From Vreelandella olivaria (GTDB lineage: Bacteria > Pseudomonadota > Gammaproteobacteria > Pseudomonadales > Halomonadaceae), in NCBI GenBank assembly GCA_004295565.1, contig AP019416.1, forward strand, positions 1,984,001 to 2,048,000: a DNA stretch of 64,000 nt. The letters run 5' to 3'. How positions within the stretch are numbered: the first letter of the stretch is position 1; each line of letters begins with the position of its first letter. The notes beneath the pieces were generated by a model. It ran no database searches. It was given only the letters and a program-made list of their open reading frames with translations, and was not told the DNA's origin. Both the position numbers and the translations under genes were made by a program. This document shows, in pieces, positions 1 through 8,000 of the stretch.

Positions 1-1231
1 AGGCGAGATCGTCGGGCCCTCGGCAGGCTCCCCAGCGTATCAAGGCCTCGAGATTCTCTATTCGCCCACTGGCCGCCGAGACCTGGGGCTGGTAGTGGAG
101 GGTGAATTCACCGTTATCCAGGGCTTCCTCGAGTCGCGCCGAGAGATAGTGCTGGCGAACCAGCTCATCATGGAGCTTCTGTTGGAAGAAGCGAACAGCA
201 CCCCGACCATCCAGTTTGGCACGATTCTTGGCAACATCGGCATTACGGATCAATTCGCGTGACGATTCACCATTCTCGGGAAGAGTGCCACGCCCAGGCA
301 GGCCGTGACCTGACGCTCCCCGACCATCCAGGGCGAAAGGTTCCCGAAAGACATTCTGGACATGACGAACGACCCGTCTGACATCGGAGTCCAAGTGGAC
401 GCCGGGAAAGGCCAGCACGAATTCATCGCTAGAGACACGAGACACCAGGTCGGTGACTCGCTGGCGCTCTCTCAGTCGCCGAGTCAGCTCAACGAGCAGA
501 CGATCACCCTGATCATAGCCAAGGGCATCATTGATCTCGACGAAGTGATCGATGTCCAGGTAGATGGTTGCCAGGCCATTGCCCTGGCGTCGACAGGCAT
601 CCAACAGACTGTCCAGGTCGACCTCGAAGGTCTGGCGGTTAGGGAGATGGGTGAGCCTGTCGAAATGGGTGGCGAATTCCAGGTCACGGTGGGCGCGCTT
701 TTGGTCGGAAAGATCGACATCCACGCAGAACATCAAGGGGGAGTCGGTATGCTCATTGAGCATCAGATGCTGCGAAAAGACCGATACCAGTTCACCGGTT
801 TTGTGCTTGAGTTCGAGTTCCTCGGCGGGTATATCGACCCCTTCTTTGATCCAGGCACCATGCGCCTGGATCACTTCGTCACGCATGAAGGCAGGAATGA
901 TCAGATCTTCCAGTAACTGTCCCAGGGCTTCCGCAGCGGTATAGCCATAGAGACGAGTGCTACCCTCATTCCAGTAAATCACTCGCCGATCGCGATCATA
1001 CCCCTGAACCGCCACCTTCGGCAGACTCTCCAACAGGGCGCGGAATCGCTGCTCACTCTCCAGATACTGGCGACGTACTAACTCGACTTCTTCCTTGCCG
1101 GCGTCATGCGAATCGATGCCATTCGTTAAAGGTGTTTTAGATACCTTCGATACGAGCTTACTGGAAAACTTTCTACGGTTCTCCTTAAGGCGTTCCGAAT
1201 CTCTGTGATGTCGGGAATCGCTGGCAGTCAT
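1..1231 (-). CDS. PAS-GGDEF-EAL cyclic-di-GMP signalling protein (3' end beyond window)
   Basis: Read on the minus strand from ATG at 1231 and cut by the window start. The order is a basic N-terminus, a PAS domain (about residues 55-170, with IYWNEGSTRLYGYTAAEALG), a GGDEF domain starting near THLPNRQTF and the beginning of an EAL domain (LEALIRWG). The GGDEF motif is degenerate (SSDEF), so cyclase activity is doubtful and a phosphodiesterase or regulatory role is more likely. Around 268-316 two compensating one-base shifts garble about 16 residues: dropping one G from a GGGG run and adding one base after CCC restores a normal GGDEF segment (VTACLGVALFPENGE). The signal sensed by the PAS domain is unknown. 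Confidence 0.85.
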   Translation of the reverse strand, partial: MTASDSRHHRDSERLKENRRKFSSKLVSKVSKTPLTNGIDSHDAGKEEVELVRRQYLESEQRFRALLESLPKVAVQGYDRDRRVIYWNEGSTRLYGYTAAEALGQLLEDLIIPAFMRDEVIQAHGAWIKEGVDIPAEELELKHKTGELVSVFSQHLMLNEHTDSPLMFCVDVDLSDQKRAHRDLEFATHFDRLTHLPNRQTFEVDLDSLLDACRRQGNGLATIYLDIDHFVEINDALGYDQGDRLLVELTRRLRERQRVTDLVSRVSSDEFVLAFPGVHLDSDVRRVVRHVQNVFREPFALDGRGASGHGLPGRGTLPENGESSRELIRNADVAKNRAKLDGRGAVRFFQQKLHDELVRQHYLSARLEEALDNGEFTLHYQPQVSAASGRIENLEALIRWGACRGPDDLA

Positions 1232-1302
1232 GGGATCCACTTAAAGAAAAAAACACTGTTAAGAGCGACCATAATGGCAACGTTAGGCACATTGTCGTGA
1301 TT

Positions 1303-1326
1303 ATCCTACACCTATCTGTAGGAGAT
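1303..1326. promoter_or_regulatory. Imperfect inverted repeat upstream of the 2OG oxygenase gene
   Basis: ATCCTACACC and its partner TGTAGGAGAT form CTACA/TGTAG arms in the AT-rich gap between two divergent genes. TAACCTACA follows just downstream. This may be a regulator site for either gene; no family could be assigned. Confidence 0.25.
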
Positions 1327-1496
1327 AACCTACACATATACGTCACCAGCGGCCTGATCCTTTTTAACATAATTACTCGTTTTAAGAACATTTCTTTGAC
1401 ATATCCTTGCAAATCTTTTCATTTTCCTTCTGTTGGCCGCAATGTTTACACCGGCAACACCGGGCAATTTCGCCCAGTTAACAGGAGAATACCCAC

Positions 1497-2290
1497 ATGC
1501 AACTAGATACTCTCAAGCAAGGTTTCGACCTCACCTCCTTGCCTGCCAATTCACTCGCCGATTATTGGAATCCGGGAGTGCTCGAGGCGCTGAGGCAACA
1601 GGATTGGGCAAAAACCGATATTCGGGAGCGAATCGATCTGACCGCCTGGCAGGGGTTTACCGCTGACCTGCCGCGCGATCCCTATGTCAATCAGCGATGG
1701 AAGCGGATGTCATGGCTCGCCCTGAATGATCAGGGAGATGTTGAGGATATGGGCCAATGCCCCATGGCCCAGGGAGGGGCCTTCAACGATGCGGAAAGCA
1801 TGGCGGATCGCCTGCGGTATTATGATCCGCTGACTCGGGAATTCATGGCACGCCCCGATGTGAAGGCCTTCGTTCGCGCCTGGGCAAGGCTTTGGAGTAT
1901 CGGTGCGCACGAACCCATTCTGATGCAAATCACCGGGGTTCGCGGAGAAGGCAGCGTCGACCCCCTTCAGGGGCAGGGGATTCATGCCGATGGCTGCAAG
2001 GCTCTGAGCATTGTGGTTCTCAATCGAGAGAACGTGGCGGGGGTGAAAACCACCTTTACGCAGACAAGGCTGGAACGCAACCCTTGGTCGATATCACCCT
2101 GGATCCGGGTGATATCCTTCATCTGCGCGATGACCGGCTATTCCACAGTGTCGGCGGGATCGAACAGCTCGACAGCAAGGCACCCTTCGAGCGGTTCATT
2201 ATCATCATCAACAGTCGCTTCGTGGACGACTTCCAGAACCGGATGTTGCGTCGCTTCTTCCCGGAAGCGATCCTCAATGGGAGCTACTGA
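1497..2290 (+). CDS. 2OG-Fe(II) dioxygenase of the PF10014 type, probable free amino acid hydroxylase
   Basis: The start ATG at 1497 follows an AGGAG ribosome site. The protein of about 264 residues carries the iron-binding HxD (GIHADG) near residue 162 and a distal His in LFHSVGGIEQ. Between them is NRENVAGGENHLYAD, the layout of PF10014 proteins such as the Bacillus L-isoleucine 4-hydroxylase. That family hydroxylates free amino acids using 2-oxoglutarate and O2. The substrate here cannot be read from sequence. One missing G near 2040 (GGCGGGGGTG) splits the gene; without repair the first frame runs on to a 277-aa product that loses the distal His. It stands alone and ends just before a strong terminator. 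Confidence 0.85.
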
Positions 2291-2340
2291 TACTCTCGGT
2301 ACTGACACTCTCGGCATATGGAGAACCTAGCAACACCAAC

Positions 2341-2367
2341 GCCCCCGGAACTCCGGGGGCGTCTTAT
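2341..2367 (+). terminator. Rho-independent terminator
   Basis: GCCCCCGGA, a two-base loop and TCCGGGGGC form a perfect 9-bp stem, followed by a short T-rich tail. It closes the 2OG dioxygenase transcript. Confidence 0.8.
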
Positions 2368-2414
2368 TGTGCGCCTGACTGGCGATGTTCCCGCCGGTGG
2401 TGCTGGGAGTGAGA

Positions 2415-2961
2415 TCAGGGAGCGATGCGGGTACTGGCATCGGTAAAGCCGATCAGCGAAATATCTATGTCCATGCGTTCACCGCGTGGACTAATCATGC
2501 TGAGGGTTGCCGTATTGCCACTGCGGAGTTGCTGCAACATCGACGACTCAATGGGCACGTCAGCACGGCACCCTTGCTCCTGGCATACCTGATAGGGGAA
2601 CTGGACTGGCTCACCGTTATCAACACTGAATTGCAAACCCGGGGCCAGACGTACCCCCAGCGGTACGAAAAAAGCTCATCACCGGGTCATCGATCTGGGG
2701 CGGGTAGTCGAGAACTACCTGCATCAAGGGCTGGTCGCTGTCAGGTTGAGTGATCAATTGCGACATTGCACAAGGGCTCGGGCCCTCGGCGTTACGCTGG
2801 CAACGAACTTCCCAGTCCTGGAACGACTCGGTGGTGAAATCATTACCGGAGGCTGCCCCCGGTTGTTGTTGGCTGAAAGCATGGGGAGACAACGCCAAGA
2901 GCGATAGTAGCCCCATTCTGCATAGTTTTTGAGTAAGGTTTTGAGTAAGAGTGTTTGGCAT
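2415..2961 (-). CDS. Secreted invasion-associated locus B (IalB)-like protein
   Basis: From ATG at 2961 the protein opens with a signal peptide (cleavage likely after SPHAFS, about residue 30). It continues with the IalB core: FQDWEVRC near residue 50, paired cysteines, MSFFVPLGVRLAPGLQFSVD and a C-terminal VCQEQGCRADVPIE. IalB proteins are small periplasmic or exported proteins of unclear biochemical role. The frame breaks at 2664-2670, where a run of six T on the coding strand must be five to join the halves. No partner gene adjoins it. Confidence 0.8.
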
Positions 2962-3349
2962 TGGCGTAACCTCCTGTTGGTTCGCTGATGGTGGATAATG
3001 ATACTTACCATGCCTGCTTGTTCGCTTGAGGTCGAGCCCTTGGTGTACGAAAGCGTGGTTGGGCGGTTTACCTTCCTCTCCACCCAGTCTTCCTGAGCGT
3101 TTTTTTATTTAAGAAGTAGGGCGGTTTGAACGCTCTCAAGGCTGCTTTTTATCCTGACGATATAAATATGACATTATGCCTTGAGCAATAGTCAGATATA
3201 TCCAGGCTTTATTTATATGCCCGCTTACCTGTGCAGTTTTTTATTGGCGTGGTGTGTATATTGGTCAATTAAAAGTGGAAGGCAAGAGGGTGAAGGGGCT
3301 GGTTGAAATTCTGTAAGGTAACAAAGTTTTTGTTCTATCATAAGCTATG
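2962..3349. other. AT-rich intergenic stretch with no supported gene
   Basis: I see no convincing coding frame. The stretch contains the upstream region of the IalB-like gene and A/T-rich sequence. The only long open frame overlaps the IalB-like gene and lacks family features. Confidence 0.5.
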
Positions 3350-3403
3350 CCTAACACTACTGCATTTTGCTATTAACCCTAGCAGAGGGCGGTAGTGCTT
3401 AGG
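3350..3403. terminator. Long inverted repeat downstream of the lysine-rich gene
   Basis: CCTAACACTAC (3350-3360) pairs with GTAGTGCTTAGG (3392-3403) with one bulge, around a 31-nt loop. It lies just after the stop of the minus-strand 38-aa gene and may form its transcript end, although no clean U-tract is visible. Confidence 0.35.
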
Positions 3404-3412
3404 TAGGCTCGC

Positions 3413-3529
3413 TTAGTTTCCTAGTACGTTGGTTTCGCTTTTCTTTGTTGATTTAGCCGCTTTCTTTTCTTTGGCTGTTAGAAGGGGTTTCTTTTTAGTG
3501 TCTTTTTTACTGTCTTTTCCTTTGCTCAT
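3413..3529 (-). CDS. 38-aa lysine-rich small protein
   Basis: ATG at 3529 is preceded by AGAGGC about 7 nt upstream and gives a 38-residue product ending at TAA 3415-3413. It begins MSKGKDSKKDTKKKPLLT and continues AKEKKAAKSTKKSE, with about 15 lysines and no hydrophobic segment. The high charge suggests nucleic-acid or ribosome association, but this is inference. I have the impression of similar tiny Lys-rich proteins in other gammaproteobacteria but cannot name a family. It is isolated between the IalB-like gene and the PAP2 gene. Confidence 0.6.
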   Translation of the reverse strand: MSKGKDSKKDTKKKPLLTAKEKKAAKSTKKSETNVLGN

Positions 3530-3802
3530 GCTATTTGCCTCTATTACTTCATTATTTGACCCATTAAGCTGTAAAAAACCAGCTTCCGAGAGCTGATGTT
3601 AGCGCATAAAGTGTCGACGCGCATTGTATATAGTTCATACCCTGCTAAAACGTAAAAGCTGGCCCCACCCTAGCCTGTAGTGCACTGGTGTGGCTGGCTG
3701 GCCTGGATGTCATCAGCCTCTTTTAATCGGCTTCAAGCCAAATATTCATTTTTCCAGGTGGCGGGGCAACTCACTGCGTTGCCCACCTCTGCTTGAGCCA
3801 CG

Positions 3803-4557
3803 TTATTCGGTGCCCGAACTGCTCTCTTCCGGCTCTAGCTGCCCACGCCGCTGCAGCCAGTGCATCACGATCCAGCACAGCGCTGCCCAGCTCGCCCCGG
3901 CCGTCCAGCCGGCAAGTACATCGGTTGGCCAATGAACGCCGAGATAGACGCGGCTTATGCCCACCAGCAGGGTCAACAATATCGCCAGTATCAGCAGGTA
4001 AGCCTTCAGCCTCAACGCGGGCTGTACGCGAATGAGTAGCGCGGCCAGGGTGAGGTAGGTTACGGCAGACATCATTGAGTGGCCGCTGGGAAAGCTCGCG
4101 GTGTAGACCATGGCTTCATGGGGCACGAGATCCGGGCGAGGGCGATCAAAGCCCAGTTTCATTACGGTGCTGAGTAGTATGCCGCCGGGCACCGCGATTG
4201 AGGCGAAGAGGGCCGCGCGATAGTGTCTGGCAAGTAACAGGTAGCCCAGGGCACCCAATGTGATGAGTACCAGCACGCCGACACCGCCCAGTGCGGTGAA
4301 GTCGCGGCCCATTTCCTCAACCCAGCCCGGCCCGATCGGGTCGCTAAGATCTGCGGGGTTGCGAAGGGCGAGCAGCAGGCTCTCATCGATGCTATGGGTG
4401 TCTCCCTCGATAACTTCGTCGGCCAGCGCGACGAACCCCAAATCCCACCGGAAACTACCGCAACGCATAACAGCATCGCTAGTTCATAGCGGCCGAGCCG
4501 AGCCAGTAGGGAAAAGCTTTTGTGCCCAACTTTCCTGAGTTTTTCATGGTGTTTCAT
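3803..4557 (-). CDS. PAP2-family membrane phosphatase
   Basis: The start ATG at 4557 has AAGGAG six bases upstream. It is a polytopic membrane protein with the three type-2 phosphatidic acid phosphatase motifs: KLGFDRPRP, PSGH and SRVYLGVHWPTD. The catalytic His residues are in PSGHS and in GVHWPTD. Such enzymes dephosphorylate lipid phosphates (phosphatidate, undecaprenyl pyrophosphate) at the membrane. A frameshift near 4430-4445, between the first membrane segment and the loop, splits the gene. It is monocistronic and its lipid substrate is unassigned. Confidence 0.88.
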
Positions 4558-4665
4558 TTGCAACTCCTTTGCTTTGATAAGTGATAAGCAGCGTCGATTC
4601 TGACGGCCTTATTGTGCCTGGGTTATCAATGGCGCGGAAAACCGCTTGCCTCTATAGCAGGATAG

Positions 4666-4755
4666 TCAGGCATTGTCGCCGAAGGTCTTGCGCCAGTCGC
4701 AGGGACTGACCTGATGGCGCTGCCTGAAATGTTGCCGAAACGAAGTCGCTGTGTC
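4666..4755 (-). pseudogene. C-terminal remnant of an AraC-family regulator
   Basis: A 29-codon frame ends at TGA 4668-4666 and reads ATSFRQHFRQRHQVSPCDWR followed by KTFGDNA. This matches the end of the second helix-turn-helix of AraC/GlxA-type activators (SFxxxFxxxxGxSPxxWRxxF). An in-frame stop lies immediately upstream and no other part of the gene is visible, so this is a truncated relic. It is the only coding-like content of the 4558-4894 gap. Confidence 0.5.
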
Positions 4756-4894
4756 TCATTCGTGAGCCTGATCATCCTGTGTGATTCTTGCAACCATTTG
4801 ATAATACGGGTAATTCATAACCTATGTTAGGTTAGTCAGGTAAGCAAATGTTTTAGAATAAGGCGAATAAACCATTTGCCTAAGAGGTAACAGA

Positions 4895-5647
4895 GTGTCT
4901 CTCATCGATACAGTAGTGATGCGGGGCCTTAGTACCCAAGGCGTGCTGTCTCCAGAAGACAAAGCGCTATTACTGAGCCTTGAGCTCAGCCCTAGGTATA
5001 TGTCAGCTAGCGAGGTGATATGGCAGGAGAGCGAGGATGCTGATCTGTTCTGCGTGGTCAAGGAGGGCTGGGCATATTCATATCGCAACTTGAAAAATGG
5101 TTCAAAACAGATCCTCAAGTTCTACCTTCCTGGCGATATAATCGGCATTCGCGATTTTGGCTTCACCCGCCGCCTGGCAAGTGCGGCTATGATCAATAAA
5201 GGTGTGATCTGTCCGTTCTCCTATCAGCAGCTTTTTGAGCTCTTTGGGCGTTCGAGCCTAGCCGTTGGCATTGTGGCCACCGCCACCCGTCAACAGGCGC
5301 AACTCTCCGAGCGGATGATCTACCTCGGCAAGTATGCAGCCCACGAAAAACTGGCACACTTTCTCTACGAAATCTATCTGCGGCTCAAGCGAATCAATGC
5401 CGTTGAGGATAATAGTTTCTTCGTGCCGCTCACCCAGGAGCTGATTAGCGACGCGCTGGGGATGAGCCCGGTACACGTGAGCCGGACTTTCTCGATACTG
5501 CGTGATGAGGGGCTGGTAATCCGAAACCGCCAACACGTGAAGTTGCCCGACCCCGAAGCGCTGGCGCGGTTAGTCGAGTTCAATGATAGCTATATCGATG
5601 AACTCCTCCCTCCGTCATTTTCTGAACTTTTAAAAGCTAGCCCGTAA
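4895..5647 (+). CDS. Crp/Fnr-family transcriptional regulator
   Basis: GTG at 4895, with AGAGG upstream, is preferred over ATG 4919. The 250-aa protein has an N-terminal cyclic-nucleotide-binding-like beta-roll (FYLPGDIIGIRDFG near residues 75-88). A C-terminal winged helix follows (LTQELISDALGMSPVHVSRT, then FSILRDEGLV). No Cys cluster of the FNR iron-sulfur type is evident in the N-terminus. It probably controls its own or distant genes; the effector is unknown. The reading frame is intact. Confidence 0.88.
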   Translation: MSLIDTVVMRGLSTQGVLSPEDKALLLSLELSPRYMSASEVIWQESEDADLFCVVKEGWAYSYRNLKNGSKQILKFYLPGDIIGIRDFGFTRRLASAAMINKGVICPFSYQQLFELFGRSSLAVGIVATATRQQAQLSERMIYLGKYAAHEKLAHFLYEIYLRLKRINAVEDNSFFVPLTQELISDALGMSPVHVSRTFSILRDEGLVIRNRQHVKLPDPEALARLVEFNDSYIDELLPPSFSELLKASP

Positions 5648-5693
5648 AGCGCCGATAGCCTCTATTAGCTGGTAACCGCCCCGACCAAAAACC

Positions 5694-5714
5694 CCAGCTT
5701 CCACAAGAAGCTGG
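5694..5714. terminator. Bidirectional terminator between convergent genes
   Basis: CCAGCTTC, loop CACAA and GAAGCTGG form an 8-bp stem with A residues before and T residues after it. It sits between the Crp/Fnr gene (+) and the PadR gene (-). Confidence 0.6.
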
Positions 5715-5726
5715 TTTCACCCATAG

Positions 5727-6254
5727 CTAATCTTCCTCCATCACTTCCTCGACCCATTCCACCCACGTTTCGGTAAGGCGTTGGCCAAGCCGAAGTGTGT
5801 GCCAGGGCGCGCGCTGGGCGGGCGTTAACGCCTGAGGGTCGCTAAACCACTCCTGCTCTATGGCAGCGTAGGTCGTCAAACGCTCCATAAGCTGCTCACG
5901 AAAAGCGGCGAGCTCTTCACAGCGGGCCTGCTCGGGCCAACGTTCCCAGGCGAAAAATTTGGCGAACAGCTGCTGGCGCACTGGGCTGGCGGCCAAGGGC
6001 TCGGCGAGCCAGGTATCCAGCGCCTGACGGCCCGCTTCGGTCAGCTGGTAAACCTTGCGGTCAGGGCGTTCGGTTTGCGGCAGTGTCTCGCACGTCAGTA
6101 GGCCATCGCCGCGCATTCGGTCAAGTTCGCGATATAGCTGCTGGTGGCTGGCCTGCCAAACATGGGCAAGGCCCGCTTTGAAGCGTTGCAGAATATCGTA
6201 GCCGGTGCCGGGTTCACGCTGCAGGGTAATTAATAAAACGGCGCGTAGGGACAT
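5727..6254 (-). CDS. PadR-family transcriptional regulator
   Basis: A 175-aa protein starting at ATG 6254. The N-terminal winged helix (LLITLQREPGTGYDILQRF then HQQLYRELDRMRGDGLL) is typical of PadR, and the C-terminal helical Vir-type dimerisation domain follows. PadR proteins repress adjacent genes and release DNA on binding a small molecule, often a phenolic acid or drug. It is divergent from the DUF2306 gene, and two palindromes suitable as operators lie between them. The reading frame is intact. Confidence 0.9.
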   Translation of the reverse strand: MSLRAVLLITLQREPGTGYDILQRFKAGLAHVWQASHQQLYRELDRMRGDGLLTCETLPQTERPDRKVYQLTEAGRQALDTWLAEPLAASPVRQQLFAKFFAWERWPEQARCEELAAFREQLMERLTTYAAIEQEWFSDPQALTPAQRAPWHTLRLGQRLTETWVEWVEEVMEED

Positions 6255-6278
6255 AGGGAACCGTGTGTTGTGAGAACG

Positions 6279-6336
6279 TTATGCACATAGTTGCATAATG
6301 AAATGACAGAGACTAGCCTTATGCAACAAGTTGCAT
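6279..6336. promoter_or_regulatory. Two tandem palindromic operators for the PadR regulator
   Basis: Site 1 (6279-6298) is TTATGCACATAGTTGCATAA and site 2 (6321-6336) is the perfect palindrome ATGCAACAAGTTGCAT. Both share ATGCA...TGCAT arms, and their centres are 40 bp apart, about four helical turns, in the divergent padR/DUF2306 gap. PadR proteins typically bind such dyads next to their own gene. Confidence 0.6.
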
Positions 6337-6371
6337 TTGCCATGCGGCTGGCTTGTCTCTCGGAGGTTTCC

Positions 6372-6743
6372 ATGGCGTTTACCCTGCATCTCTACGCGTC
6401 CCTTCTGGCCCTGGGGCTTGGGGCTATTGTGCTGGTCTTAACCAAGGGCACTGTGGCTCATCGAATAATGGGCAGTATTTGGGTGCTGGCCATGGCTCTT
6501 TCAGCTTTGAGCTCCCTCTGGTTTGGCGGCGGCGTGCTGCCGCTGATAGGGCACTTTGGGCCGATTCATCTGCTTTCGTTATGGGTGTTAGTAGCGCTTA
6601 CTGTTGCGGTGGTAGCTATTTTGAAGGGCAGGGTAGAGCAGCATCGCAGTTGGATGACAGGCGCCTACCTGGGGCTGGTTGGTGCTTTTATCGGTACCCT
6701 GGCACCAGGGCGCTGGCTAGCCGTTCAGCTAGGTATGTGGTGA
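6372..6743 (+). CDS. DUF2306 family membrane protein
   Basis: ATG 6372 has GGAGG five bases upstream and is preferred over the longer frame starting at 6291. The protein has about 123 residues and four hydrophobic segments, with the conserved pattern HRIMGSIWVLAM near the N-terminus and HRSWMTGAYLGL near the C-terminus, as in DUF2306. The function of this family is unknown. Its position opposite padR with shared operators suggests it is the PadR target, perhaps a stress or efflux membrane component. The reading frame is intact. Confidence 0.75.
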   Translation: MAFTLHLYASLLALGLGAIVLVLTKGTVAHRIMGSIWVLAMALSALSSLWFGGGVLPLIGHFGPIHLLSLWVLVALTVAVVAILKGRVEQHRSWMTGAYLGLVGAFIGTLAPGRWLAVQLGMW

Positions 6744-6792
6744 TGCTTAAAAGCAAGCGTGATAGATAGAGCCGCTGAGCTTCTAGCAGATT

Positions 6793-6833
6793 ACTCCAAT
6801 CGCTATGAGCCTTATGCTAACTTAGCGTCAATG
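6793..6833 (+). repeat. Copy A of a short intergenic repeat
   Basis: This segment resembles 7941-7980. Both contain CTCCAATC, then a TATxGAGC-like segment, then TTATGCTAACTTAGC, in which GCTAA/TTAGC forms a small dyad. Each lies 90 bp or less upstream of a gene (Nudix here). Confidence 0.45.
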
Positions 6834-6919
6834 GTTCTAAAGGTAGTGCCTCACGTATAAACAAATTTAATTAACTTAAATACGCGATAACCCAGCACTG
6901 ACTGGTGAGAGGAAGCCCT

Positions 6920-7322
6920 ATGTTTCCAGTATCAATCAAAGGTGTTTTGGTCTTGCCATCTGATGAGGTGGTACTGGCGCTCAATGACCGTGACGAGTGG
7001 GAGCTGCCCGGTGGACGCATTGAGATTGGAGAGTGCTACCGAATGCTTGGTTCGGGAGTTTAAGGAAGAGCTTGGTGTCGATGTTGAGGCAAACGGCCTT
7101 ATTGATACTTACCTGTTTGAGGTGATCCCAGGTAAGCATGTGTTTATCGTCACCTATGGTTGCCGCTTAATTGGGCGATTTAGCCCAGTAGTAAGTCACG
7201 AGCACAGCAAGATTGCGACGTTTCCAATCGATGATTTACCAGCTAATTTGCCCCGCGGCTACGCGCACTCTATTCGCTGCTCTCAAGCATGTACGAACGG
7301 AGCTGTCGTTCCTCTCGCATGA
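6920..7322 (+). CDS. Nudix hydrolase (frameshifted)
   Basis: From ATG 6920 the protein reads MFPVSIKGVLVLPSDEVVLA, then ELPGGRIEIGE. After restoring two bases in a GAGAG run near 7031 it continues SATECLVREFKEELGV. The result matches the Nudix box exactly (G-x5-E-x7-REUxEExGU). Nudix enzymes cleave nucleoside diphosphate-X substrates with Mg2+; the substrate is unknown. A second shift near 7275 makes the C-terminus ambiguous. The 3' end overlaps the convergent RelE/ParE toxin gene. Confidence 0.75.
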
Positions 7323-7574
7323 CATAAAGGATGAGAGCCCGAGTCTCATCTTGACGATAAAAAATGCGACACGGGGGAACGACTACCTCCCTGTATACCG
7401 AATTAGGGAGTTCTGGGGGAGTCCGCCCGGATTGGGGAAAACCTTCCAAACGGTCGGTTTTATCGAAAACCTTTTGACTAAGTGATTCGCAGCGGCAGGA
7501 TTATCTAGCGCAATGTATTCAGCGATAGCGTCCAACTCCTGAAGAGCTGGCTCCGTCCAGACTACTTCAGCCAT
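7269..7574 (-). CDS. RelE/ParE-family toxin (frameshifted)
   Basis: ATG at 7574 begins MAEVVWTEPALQELDAIAEY, the classic ParE/RelE N-terminus. A missing base near 7478 breaks the frame. In the restored frame the protein continues VFDKTDRLEGFPQSGRTPPE, then VVVPPCRIFYRQDE and LYVMREERQLR, typical of the family's C-terminal strands. Toxins of this superfamily either cut mRNA on ribosomes (RelE) or poison gyrase (ParE); the PPCRIFYR strand fits either. Its start overlaps the antitoxin gene by 13 bp. The exact stop (7269 or 7234) depends on a second possible shift. Confidence 0.8.
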
Positions 7575-7819
7575 TTACTCATTCTCTCCCTGGCCTCCCT
7601 TTGGCTATATGTTCTTCCCTCAAGCACAGCACGCTCTCCGCGTGCGAGCCCTTCAAGCAGCTCAAGACGGCGCTGCATGAACTCGTAATCCTGCACATCC
7701 ACAAGATAAGCAGATGGTTGACCATGTTCTGTGATCAGTACCGGCTCCTTCGACAAATGCAGGTCTGCCAAAATTTTGGTGGCTTGGCGCTTAAGGTTGG
7801 TAACAAGTTCAACTTTCAT
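7562..7819 (-). CDS. Phd/YefM-family antitoxin
   Basis: An 85-aa intact frame begins MKVELVTNLKRQATKILADL. The N-terminal Phd/YefM DNA-binding fold is recognised by KEPVLITEHGQPSAYLVDV, and a charged C-terminal toxin-binding tail follows. It neutralises the downstream RelE/ParE toxin and represses the operon through the repeats at 7843-7866. Confidence 0.9.
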   Translation of the reverse strand: MKVELVTNLKRQATKILADLHLSKEPVLITEHGQPSAYLVDVQDYEFMQRRLELLEGLARGERAVLEGRTYSQREARERMSKWLK

Positions 7820-7842
7820 GGGGATTACCCTGAATCAGACTA

Positions 7843-7866
7843 ATAGTATCACTATAGTATCACTCT
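7843..7866 (-). promoter_or_regulatory. Autoregulatory operator and promoter of the toxin-antitoxin pair
   Basis: Two direct copies of TAGTATCAC lie 11 bp apart immediately upstream of the antitoxin. Read on the minus strand they give GTGATACTATAGTGATACTA, which contains a TATAGT -10-like hexamer. The position and repetition suit Phd/YefM autorepression. Confidence 0.5.
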
Positions 7867-7940
7867 CCATGGGTGACAACTTCAGCTAACGTGACCAACA
7901 CTAAGCGTTTTAAGGTGCCTGGATAAGCTTTTTAAAGACC

Positions 7941-7980
7941 ACTCCAATCATTATTGAGCTTATGCTAACTTAGCATTAAC
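7941..7980 (+). repeat. Copy B of a short intergenic repeat
   Basis: A near match of copy A (6793-6833): CTCCAATC, TTATTGAGC and TTATGCTAACTTAGCAT. It lies just upstream of the LysE gene; the core ATGCTAA-C-TTAGCAT is a perfect dyad here. Confidence 0.45.
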
Positions 7981-8000
7981 AACCTGTGAGGTAGCTTTCC

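Noticed and set aside
362-944. Open frames of 126-184 codons on the plus strand
   Set aside because: They are antisense shadows of the GGDEF gene, which has recognisable motifs on the minus strand.
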